Origin: Betaproteobacteria bacterium HGW-Betaproteobacteria-3
Lineage (GTDB): Bacteria; Pseudomonadota; Gammaproteobacteria; Burkholderiales; Burkholderiaceae_C
Direction of reading: 5' to 3'
NCBI GenBank assembly: GCA_002842205.1
Contig: PHCI01000004.1
Coordinates: 124,001 to 188,000, forward strand
DNA length: 64,000 bases
Part shown: one piece after another, positions 55,909 through 64,000 of the stretch
Layout of the letters: every line of letters starts with the position of its first letter
How positions within the stretch are numbered: position 1 is the first letter of the stretch
Position numbers and translations under genes: made by a program
Notes under the pieces: generated by a model
Databases searched by the model: none
The model's input: the letters and a program-made list of their open reading frames with translations, nothing else
Told to the model about the DNA's origin: nothing

Positions 55909-56373
55909 ATGACGCCGGACACATTTCGCGCCCAACTCGCCGAGTTCACCGCCCTGCTGGCCGGCCGGCCACTGGACGCCGGCCTGGCCACCTGGCTGAA
56001 CCACCACCACGGCGCCAGCAGCGCCACCTATGCCGCGCTCAAGGCCGGTTGCGAGGCCGGGGTGGCGCAAGGCTGGCTGTGCCACCGCGAAGGCGGCGGC
56101 ATCCGATACGGGCGCATCTTCAAGCCCGCCGACGACCTGCAGGGGTTTTCCGTGGACGTGGTGGACATGCAGGACATTGCCGGCCCCCACCACACCCATC
56201 CCCATGGGGAAATCGATCTTGTCATGCCCCAGGGCGGTGACGCACACTTTGACGGCCACCCGGCGGGCTGGGTCGTCATGCCGCCGGGCAGCGCCCACCG
56301 TCCGACCGTGAGCCAGGGGCGTGCCCTGGTGCTTTACCTCCTGCCGCAAGGCGCCATTGAATTCACCGCGTGA
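55909..56373 (+). CDS. DUF4863 family protein (cupin-like)
   Basis: 154 residues. The N-terminal helices (FRAQLAEFTALLAGRPLDAG) lead to a cupin-like core with metal-type His residues: DVVDMQDIAGPHHTHPHGEI followed by DLVMP and GWVVMPPGSAHRPTVSQGRALVLYLLPQGAIEF. DUF4863 members include 4-hydroxylaminobenzoate lyase relatives and are a regular companion of box genes. The ribosome site AAGGAG precedes ATG. It is first in the rightward operon, 10 bases before boxD. Its role in benzoate breakdown is unknown; it might handle a side product or a benzoyl ester. Confidence 0.85.
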   Translation: MTPDTFRAQLAEFTALLAGRPLDAGLATWLNHHHGASSATYAALKAGCEAGVAQGWLCHREGGGIRYGRIFKPADDLQGFSVDVVDMQDIAGPHHTHPHGEIDLVMPQGGDAHFDGHPAGWVVMPPGSAHRPTVSQGRALVLYLLPQGAIEFTA

Positions 56374-56383
56374 GATTGCTTCC

Positions 56384-57940
56384 ATGACCGAACTCCTTCA
56401 AAACCATCTGGGCGGCCGCTGGGTCGCTGGCAGCGGCGCGGGCACCGCGCTCTTCGACCCGGTGCTGGGCCACGAACTTGTGCGCGTGGACGCCGCCGGG
56501 CTGGACCTGCGCGCCGGGTTTGCCTTCGCCCGCGAGCAGGGCGGCGCCGCGTTGCGCGCCATGAGCTACCGTGAGCGCGCCGCGCTGCTGGCCGCGGTGG
56601 TCAAGGTGTTGCAGGCGCACCGCGACGACTACTACGCCATCGCCACCGCCAACAGCGGGACGGTCAAGAACGATTCGACCGTGGACATCGACGGCGGCAT
56701 CTACACGCTGTCCGCCTACGCCAAGCTGGGCGACGGCCTGGGCGACCGCCACTACCTGCTCGACGGTGAACCGGCGCGTCTGGCCAAGGAGCCGGTGTTC
56801 CAGAGCCAGCACGTATGGGTGCCGACGCGCGGCCTGGCGCTGTTCATCAACGCCTTCAACTTTCCGTCCTGGGGCCTGTGGGAAAAGGCCGCGCCGGCGC
56901 TGCTGTCGGGCGTGCCGGTGGTCATCAAGCCCGCCACGGCCACGGCCTGGCTCACGCAGCGCATGGTCCGGGACGTGATTGACGCGGGGGTGCTGCCCGC
57001 GGGGGCGTTGTCGGTGGTGTGCGGCAGCTCGGCCGGGTTGATGGACGCGCTGGGGCCGCTGGATGTGGTGTCGTTCACCGGCTCGGCCGAAACCGCCGCG
57101 CTGATTCGCTCCCACCCTGCCGTGACGCAGCGCTCGGTGCGCGTCAACATCGAGGCCGACAGTGTCAACAGTGCACTGCTGCTGCCCGGTGAAGCGCCCG
57201 GCAGCGAGGCCTTTGACCTGCTGGTCAAAGAAGTGGCGCGCGAGATGACGCAGAAGTCCGGCCAGAAATGCACCGCCATCCGCCGCGTGTTCGTGCCCGA
57301 GGCGCTGTACGCCGCCGCGGGCGAAGCAGTTTCGGCGCGCCTGGCCAAAACCACCGTGGGCAACCCGCGCAACGAGGGCGTGCGCATGGGCGCGCTGGTC
57401 AGCCGCGCGCAACTGGGTGCGGTGCGCGAAGGCGTGGCCTACCTGCAGGCGCAGGCCGAGACGCTGCACGACGGCGCCGCGCACCCGCTGGTGGACGCCG
57501 ATGCCGCCGTCGCCTGCTGCGTCGGCCCCACGCTGCTGGGCACGCGCAACGCGGCGGGCAGCGACGCCAGCGACCGCGTGCACGACACCGAGGTGTTCGG
57601 CCCCGTGGCCACCCTGGTGCCCTACCGCGACGCGGCCCACGCGCTGGCGCTGGTCGCGCGCGGGCAAGGCTCGCTGGTGGCCTCTTTATATGGCAGCGAC
57701 GCGAAGGCGCTGGCCCGCACGGCGATCGAACTCGCCCCCCTGCACGGGCGCGTGCACGTGATCAGCCCGGAGGTGGCGGCCCACCACACCGGCCACGGCA
57801 ATGTGATGCCGCAGTCGCTGCACGGCGGGCCGGGCCGGGCCGGTGGCGGCGAGGAGTTGGGTGGCCTGCGCGCACTGAACTTCTACCACCGCCGCACCGC
57901 CATCCAGGCGGGCACCGCCACGCTGGCCCACCTGGCCTGA
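56384..57940 (+). CDS. boxD: 3,4-dehydroadipyl-CoA semialdehyde dehydrogenase BoxD
   Basis: A 518-residue NADP-dependent aldehyde dehydrogenase of the PaaZ-like subgroup. [30 protein letters not shown] is the coenzyme-binding start, [17 protein letters not shown] holds the GS motif, [12 protein letters not shown] has the Glu region, [16 protein letters not shown] carries the catalytic Cys, and [14 protein letters not shown] is near the end. It oxidises the BoxC product to 3,4-dehydroadipyl-CoA for beta-oxidation. ATG at 56384, 25 bases before the ligase gene ends the pair. Confidence 0.94.
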   Translation: MTELLQNHLGGRWVAGSGAGTALFDPVLGHELVRVDAAGLDLRAGFAFAREQGGAALRAMSYRERAALLAAVVKVLQAHRDDYYAIATANSGTVKNDSTVDIDGGIYTLSAYAKLGDGLGDRHYLLDGEPARLAKEPVFQSQHVWVPTRGLALFINAFNFPSWGLWEKAAPALLSGVPVVIKPATATAWLTQRMVRDVIDAGVLPAGALSVVCGSSAGLMDALGPLDVVSFTGSAETAALIRSHPAVTQRSVRVNIEADSVNSALLLPGEAPGSEAFDLLVKEVAREMTQKSGQKCTAIRRVFVPEALYAAAGEAVSARLAKTTVGNPRNEGVRMGALVSRAQLGAVREGVAYLQAQAETLHDGAAHPLVDADAAVACCVGPTLLGTRNAAGSDASDRVHDTEVFGPVATLVPYRDAAHALALVARGQGSLVASLYGSDAKALARTAIELAPLHGRVHVISPEVAAHHTGHGNVMPQSLHGGPGRAGGGEELGGLRALNFYHRRTAIQAGTATLAHLA

Positions 57941-57965
57941 CCGCATCGCACCGAGGAGACACGCC

Positions 57966-59555
<1,590 letters not shown>

Positions 59556-59650
59556 CCGCCGTTGCCGGCGCGGCATCAAAGACCGATGTCGTCGGCATCA
59601 ATGGGCGGGGCGGCGCGCGTTAGCATCGGGGCCTGAACCGGAGACCCTCC

Positions 59651-60337
59651 ATGCTCAAGCTTTACATTGGCAACAAGAACTATTCGTCGTGGTCGATGCG
59701 CCCCTGGGTGCTGATGCGCCAAGCCGGCATTGCGTTTGACGAAATCACGGTGCGCTTTGACTCGTTCAGCGCAGACTCGTCGTTCAAGCAAGCCCTGGCC
59801 CAGGTCACCCCGGTGGGCAAGGTGCCGGTGCTGGTGGACGACGGTCGGGTGGTCTGGGACACGCTGGCCATCGCCGAATACCTGGCCGAGAAATTCCCAG
59901 AGAAATCACTCTGGCCCCGCGACGTGGCGGACCGGGCGCACGCACGCAGCGTCTGCGCCGAAATGCACAGCGGCTTTGCCGCCCTGCGCGGCGCCTGCCC
60001 CATGAACATCGAAGCCCACTTGCCCGAAGTGGGCGCACTGGCCTGGCGCGACAAGCCCGCCGTGCGGGCCGACGTGCAGCGCATCGTCGCCATGTGGACC
60101 AGCCTGCTGGCCGACCACGGCACGGGCGGCTTCCTGTTCGGCCCGTTCTCGGTGGCCGACGCCTACTTTGCGCCGGTGTGCATGCGCCTCAAGACCTACG
60201 CCCTGCCCGTGCCCGCCGCCGTCACCGAGTACATCGCCCGCGTGAGCGCCCTGCCGGGCGTCCGGGCCTGGATCGACGGCGCGCTGGCCGAGCACGATTT
60301 CCGTGACTTTGAAGAGCCCTACCGGCTCAAGCCCTGA
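59651..60337 (+). CDS. Glutathione S-transferase family protein
   Basis: 228 residues. The thioredoxin-like N-domain starts LKLYIGNKNYSSWSMRPWVLMRQAGIAFDE (catalytic Ser region), with VPVLVDDGRVVWDTLAIAEYLAEKFP (cis-Pro and the E-S/T glutathione contact, here DT). The helical C-domain is GPFSVADAYFAPVCMRLKTY. The S-S-W-S-x-R/K-P signature resembles the YfcF/stringent-starvation-like subgroup in Burkholderiales. Detoxification is presumed. It lies 95 bases behind the ligase, possibly with its own promoter. Confidence 0.9.
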   Translation: MLKLYIGNKNYSSWSMRPWVLMRQAGIAFDEITVRFDSFSADSSFKQALAQVTPVGKVPVLVDDGRVVWDTLAIAEYLAEKFPEKSLWPRDVADRAHARSVCAEMHSGFAALRGACPMNIEAHLPEVGALAWRDKPAVRADVQRIVAMWTSLLADHGTGGFLFGPFSVADAYFAPVCMRLKTYALPVPAAVTEYIARVSALPGVRAWIDGALAEHDFRDFEEPYRLKP

Positions 60338-60374
60338 GCGCCCGCGCCGGCGGCGCTGGCCTACACTCGAAACC

Positions 60375-61643
60375 ATGCAGATCTACATGGTGGGCGGTGC
60401 GGTACGCGACGGGTTGCTGGGCCTGCCGGTGAAGGACCGTGACTGGGTGGTTGTGGGCGCCACGCCCGAGGCCATGACGGCGCTGGGCTACCTGCCAGTG
60501 GGCCGCGACTTCCCCGTCTTTTTGCACCCCGAAACGCGCGAGGAATACGCGCTTGCCCGCACCGAGCGCAACACCGCGCGCGGCTACCGGGGCTTTGCGG
60601 TGCATGCGGCGCCCGACGTCACGCTCGAAGACGATCTGGCCCGGCGTGATTTAACTATTAATTCAATAGCAAACTATCAAGATTCCACGGGGACAATGAC
60701 CCTGATTGACCCTTATAACGGCCAAAAAGACCTGGCCGACCGGGTGTTGCGCCACGTGACCGACGCGTTCCGTGAAGACCCGGTGCGCATCCTGCGCGTG
60801 GCGCGTTTTGCGGCCCGCTTCACCGATTTCACGGTCGCCCCCGAAACCATGGCGTTGATGCGCGAGATGGTGGCCGACGGCGAGGCCGATCACCTGGTGG
60901 CCGAACGGGTGTGGCAGGAGCTGGCACGCGGCCTCATGGCGCCGCAACCCAGCCGCATGTTCGAGGTGCTGCGCGCCTGCGGCGCCCTGCAGGTGCTGCT
61001 GCCCGAAGTGGCCCGCCTGTGGGGCGTGCCGCAGCGCGCCGACTACCACCCCGAGATCGACACCGGCGTGCACCTCATGATGGTGCTGGACATGAGCGCA
61101 CAACTTGGCGCCTCGCTGCCGGTGCGCTTTGCCTGCCTGGGCCACGACCTGGGCAAGGGCACCACACCGGCCGACGTGCTGCCGCGGCACCTGGGCCATG
61201 AGGCGCGCAGTGCCCAACTGCTCAAGGGCGTGTGTGAACGGCTGCGCGTGCCGGTCGAGTGCCGCGAACTGGCCGACGTGGTGGCGCGCGAGCACGGCAA
61301 CATCCACCGCAGTGGCGATTTCAGCGCCGCGGCCCTGGTGCGGCTGCTGGAGCGCTGCGACGCGTTTCGCAAACCCGCGCGGTTCGAAGAGGTATTGCTG
61401 GCCTGCGAATGCGACGCCCGCGGCCGCCTGGGCCTGCACGACAGCGCCTACCCGCAGCGCGGGCGACTGCGCCTGGCCCTGGCTGCAGCGCAATCGGTTG
61501 CTACACATGAGATAGCAGAAAAAGCCCTGTTGGCGGGGGCTAAAGGCCCAAAAATAGGTGAAATGATCCACCAGGCACGGGTGGCGGCGGTGGCGGCATC
61601 CCACGCCGAGGCGTCGGGTTCGCCGTATTTGGACAACGGGTAA
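60375..61643 (+). CDS. cca: Multifunctional CCA tRNA nucleotidyltransferase
   Basis: A 422-residue class II enzyme adding or repairing the CCA end. IYMVGGAVRDGLLGLPVKDRDWVVVGATPEAM holds the GGxVRD and DxD (KDRDW) sites. RRDLTINSIA, then EDPVRILRVARFAARF (the EDxxR template) and an HD domain (VRFACLGHDLGKGTTPADVLP) give phosphodiesterase/phosphatase activity. A dispersed-repeat copy lies in the stretch after RRDLTIN, adding a few residues compared with the E. coli-type spacing, and a weaker one lies near the C-terminus. ATG at 60375. Confidence 0.95.
   Translation: MQIYMVGGAVRDGLLGLPVKDRDWVVVGATPEAMTALGYLPVGRDFPVFLHPETREEYALARTERNTARGYRGFAVHAAPDVTLEDDLARRDLTINSIANYQDSTGTMTLIDPYNGQKDLADRVLRHVTDAFREDPVRILRVARFAARFTDFTVAPETMALMREMVADGEADHLVAERVWQELARGLMAPQPSRMFEVLRACGALQVLLPEVARLWGVPQRADYHPEIDTGVHLMMVLDMSAQLGASLPVRFACLGHDLGKGTTPADVLPRHLGHEARSAQLLKGVCERLRVPVECRELADVVAREHGNIHRSGDFSAAALVRLLERCDAFRKPARFEEVLLACECDARGRLGLHDSAYPQRGRLRLALAAAQSVATHEIAEKALLAGAKGPKIGEMIHQARVAAVAASHAEASGSPYLDNG
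60651..60699 (+). repeat. Dispersed repeat copy inside cca (catalytic domain)
   Basis: AATTCAATAGCAAACTATCA, then GATTCCACGGGGACAATGAC. It keeps the AGCAAACTAT and ACGGGG cores of the family and is translated as NSIANYQDSTGTMT. Confidence 0.6.
61508..61556 (+). repeat. Dispersed repeat copy inside cca (C-terminal part)
   Basis: GAGATAGCAGAAAAAGCCCT, then GTTGGCGGGGGCTAAAGGCC and AAAAATA. The GCGGGGGCTAAAGGCC half is strong and the AGCA half weaker. It is in frame with cca. Confidence 0.5.
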
Positions 61644-61742
61644 CGGCGCTCGTCAAGTCCGGCGCAGTTCCGCAGTCTGAAGGTCAAGAACAGCGGGCTT
61701 GATGTGACAGCGGCCAGCCCCGTCTGTTACGGTAGAGGCTTG

Positions 61743-62480
61743 ATGACCTCACTGCCCAGCCTGAATGAACGGTCGGCACTGTTTCTGGATTTCGACGGAA
61801 CGCTCGCCGACCTGGCGCCTCGACCCGATGCGGTGGTGATTCCGCACGACCTCGTGATGCTGCTCCAGGCCCTGCAAACGCGCCTGGGAGGGGCCGTCGC
61901 CATCGTCACCGGCCGCACCGCCGCGGACATTGATCCGTGGCTGGCACCGCTGCGTCTGGGCACAGCCTTCGAACACGGCGCGCTGCGGCGCAGCGCCGAC
62001 GGCACCGAGCACGTCCACGCCGCGCCCGATCTCGGCCCGGCACTGGCCGCCGCCTGCGCGCTGGCCGAAAAGTACCCGCATCTGCTGGTGGAGCGCAAGC
62101 GCACCTCGCTCGCGCTGCACTACCGTCAGGCGCTGCACCTGGAGGCACGTTGCATCGAGGTCATGGGCGCCGCCGTGGCCCAGATGCCCGGGCTGCAACT
62201 GCAGCGGGGCAAGGCGGTCGTCGAGGTCAAGCCGGATTCGGTCGGAAAAGGGCGCGCCATCGCCGCCTTCATGGCCGAGGCGCCCTTTGCCGGCCGCGTC
62301 CCGGTATTTGCCGGCGACGACGTCACCGACGAAGCCGGTTTTGAGGTGGTCCAGCAGCTGGGCGGGCACGCCATCAAGGTGGGCGACGGTGTGACGGCCG
62401 CACGGCACCGCTGCGCCAGCCCGGGCGGCCTGCGGGCCTGGCTGGCGGCTGCCGTGCGCAACATGAAGGCCACCCCATGA
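61743..62480 (+). CDS. otsB: Trehalose-6-phosphate phosphatase OtsB
   Basis: A 245-residue HAD phosphatase. ALFLDFDGTLADLAPRPDAV is the nucleophile motif (DxDGT). AIVTGRTAADIDPW, SLALHYRQA, VEVKPDSVGKGRAIAAFM and VFAGDDVTDEAGFEVVQQLG (motif IV) are in order. It converts trehalose-6-phosphate to trehalose, an osmoprotectant. ATG at 61743 is chosen for the HAD domain start. The stop overlaps the ATG of the GH15 gene, so the two are one operon; otsA is not in the window. Confidence 0.94.
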   Translation: MTSLPSLNERSALFLDFDGTLADLAPRPDAVVIPHDLVMLLQALQTRLGGAVAIVTGRTAADIDPWLAPLRLGTAFEHGALRRSADGTEHVHAAPDLGPALAAACALAEKYPHLLVERKRTSLALHYRQALHLEARCIEVMGAAVAQMPGLQLQRGKAVVEVKPDSVGKGRAIAAFMAEAPFAGRVPVFAGDDVTDEAGFEVVQQLGGHAIKVGDGVTAARHRCASPGGLRAWLAAAVRNMKATP

Positions 62481-64000
62481 ATTCCCCCAACGCCCACCCG
62501 GGAGTGCTCGCCGGGTTTGCCCCTCCCCTCGCCGCATCGCTGTCGCTCGGCGTGGTGGGCAACTGCGCCTTCAGCGCGCTGATCGATGCGCGGGGCCGCG
62601 TGGTCTGGAGCTGCCTGCCGCGCTTCGACGGCGACCCGGTGTTTCATGCCCTGCTGGGGGGCGAAGACGGCGAAAACGGTTCGTTCGCGATCGAAATTGA
62701 AGACTTCGCCCACAGCGTCCAGCACTACGAGCCCAATACCGCCGTCCTGCACACCGAGCTCTGGGACCAGCACGGCCAGGGCATCGCCATCACCGACTTT
62801 GCGCCACGCTTTCAGTCGCGTGGCCGTTATTTCAAGCCCACCATGCTGGTGCGCCGCGTGCGGCCGCTGGCCGGGGCCCCGCGCATCCGGGTGCACCTGA
62901 AGCCGCGATTTGACTGGGGGCGCCAGGTGCCGGTCATCACGTCCGGCAGCAACCACGTCCGCTACGTGGGTGAGCAGCAGGTGCTGCGGCTGCACACCGA
63001 CGCCTCCATTGCCTACGTGCTGGAGCGTCAGCCTTTCCTGCTGATGCGTGAGCACAACTTCCTGCTCGGCCCCGACGAAACGCTCGAAGGCGGCATCGCC
63101 GAAACCGCGCGCCATTTCGAGCAGGAAACCACGGCGTACTGGCGCGGCTGGAGCCAGCGCCTGGCGCTGCCACTGGAATGGCAGGACGCGGTGATCCGCG
63201 CGGCCATCACGCTCAAGCTGTCGCTGTTTGAAGACACTGGCGCCATCGTCGCCGCCATGACCACCAGCATCCCCGAAGCCCCCGGCAGCCAGCGCAACTG
63301 GGACTACCGCTATTGCTGGCTGCGCGACGCCTTCTTTGTGGTGCGTGCGCTCAACAGCCTGGCCGAAGTCGGCACCATGGAAGATTACCTGCGCTGGCTG
63401 GCCGACGTGGTGGTGGGCGCCAAGGGTGGGCATGTGCAGCCGCTGCATGGCATCGCCCTGGAACGCGAACTGCCCGAGCGCCTTTGCGAGCATCTGCCGG
63501 GCTACCGCGCCATGGGGCCGGTGCGCGTGGGCAACCAGGCCTACGAGCATTTTCAGCACGACGTGTACGGCAACATCGTGCTCGGCGCGGCGCAGGCCTT
63601 CCATGACAAACGGCTGCTTCGTCCGGCCGGACTGGCGGAATTCCTGCGGCTGGAGGAAGTGGGTGAACAGGCGGTGCGGATTTTTGACCAGCCCGACGCC
63701 GGGATGTGGGAGTTGCGCACCCGGGCGCGGGTGCACACCTCGTCGGCGCTGATGTGCTGGGCCGCCTGCGACCGGCTGTCCAAGATCGCCCATGCGGTCC
63801 ATCAGGGCGAGCGCCAGGCCTACTGGGAAAAGCACGCCGAGGCCATGCGCGCACGCATCCTGCGCGAGTCGTGGAGCGAAGAGCGCCAGGCGTTTGCCGA
63901 AAGCTTCGGCGGGCGCGACCTGGACGCCAGCGTGCTGCTGATGGCCGAAGTCGGCTTCATTGACCCGCTGGACCCGCGGTTTGTCGCCACGCTCGACGCA
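62477..64000 (+). CDS. GH15 family glucoamylase/trehalase-like protein (3' end outside window)
   Basis: 508 codons are visible and the frame is still open at the last base. LSLGVVGNCAFSALIDARGR and VVWSCLPRFDGDPVFHALLG are the N-terminal start of bacterial GH15 proteins. RNWDYRYCWLRDAFFVVRAL is the catalytic (alpha/alpha)6 signature, and FQHDVYGNIVLGAAQAF follows. The catalytic Glu that follows later is partly beyond the window. Such genes sit in otsB-GH15-otsA operons, where the enzyme may trim trehalose or a glucan. It overlaps the otsB stop by ATGA. Confidence 0.9.
   Translation, partial: MNSPNAHPGVLAGFAPPLAASLSLGVVGNCAFSALIDARGRVVWSCLPRFDGDPVFHALLGGEDGENGSFAIEIEDFAHSVQHYEPNTAVLHTELWDQHGQGIAITDFAPRFQSRGRYFKPTMLVRRVRPLAGAPRIRVHLKPRFDWGRQVPVITSGSNHVRYVGEQQVLRLHTDASIAYVLERQPFLLMREHNFLLGPDETLEGGIAETARHFEQETTAYWRGWSQRLALPLEWQDAVIRAAITLKLSLFEDTGAIVAAMTTSIPEAPGSQRNWDYRYCWLRDAFFVVRALNSLAEVGTMEDYLRWLADVVVGAKGGHVQPLHGIALERELPERLCEHLPGYRAMGPVRVGNQAYEHFQHDVYGNIVLGAAQAFHDKRLLRPAGLAEFLRLEEVGEQAVRIFDQPDAGMWELRTRARVHTSSALMCWAACDRLSKIAHAVHQGERQAYWEKHAEAMRARILRESWSEERQAFAESFGGRDLDASVLLMAEVGFIDPLDPRFVATLDA

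Overview
The window is a GC-rich chromosomal segment of a betaproteobacterium, most likely a Comamonadaceae member (Polaromonas/Rhodoferax/Variovorax/Acidovorax type). The evidence is the box pathway for aerobic benzoyl-CoA degradation with a BzdR/BoxR-type regulator, the paa genes, the ffh-ccsA-PP0621-pilS-pilR-ampD-nrdAB order, an Ala/Lys-rich histone H1-like gene, and a short dispersed repeat family (AGCAAACTATGAC ... GACGGGGGCTA) that I associate with this family. The species cannot be fixed from sequence alone.

Layout. 1-4.3 kb: end of dsbC, an M61 peptidase, a DUF3108 protein and a small conserved protein. 4.3-7.8 kb: a divergent phenylacetate block (paaG-paaI-paaK leftward, a paaF-like hydratase rightward) with a PaaR-like palindrome between. 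7.8-10 kb: tRNA-Met(CAT), a small exported protein and miaB. 10-15.1 kb: a compact accessory catabolic module (epimerase, BASS transporter, flavin monooxygenase, SDR, IclR regulator) bounded by a perfect 57-bp direct repeat of the miaB 3' end. 15.3-30.2 kb: housekeeping genes (ffh, cytochrome c assembly, pilSR, ampD, NrdR-box-controlled nrdAB, histone-like protein, yggU, htpX, DUF3025, pyrC). 30.3-35.7 kb: a glutamate/aspartate-type ABC transporter (gltIJKL), a second solute-binding paralogue and a LysR regulator. 35.8-36.8 kb: an NDUFA9-like NAD-binding protein.

36.8-49.95 kb is a defence island on the minus strand. In transcription order it holds hsdR, hsdS, a reverse transcriptase whose ATG overlaps the hsdS stop, a predicted structured RNA of about 181 nt, a SLATT-type membrane protein, a frameshifted AlbA_2/Schlafen-like ATP-binding protein and a NYN-domain nuclease with an H1-like tail. 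These are followed by a ParD-like antitoxin with a truncated zeta toxin on the opposite strand, then an HTH/nucleotidyltransferase pair next to hsdM. The RT, intervening RNA and SLATT protein look like a DRT-type antiphage system carried inside a type I restriction-modification locus. The RNA element is the strongest candidate for something undescribed.

50.1-59.6 kb is the benzoate block: boxR-boxC-boxB-boxA leftward, and a DUF4863 gene, boxD and benzoate-CoA ligase rightward. Benzoate is activated to benzoyl-CoA, epoxidised by BoxAB, cleaved by BoxC and oxidised by BoxD. 59.65-64 kb: a glutathione S-transferase, cca, otsB and the start of a GH15 glucoamylase/trehalase-like gene that runs off the window end.
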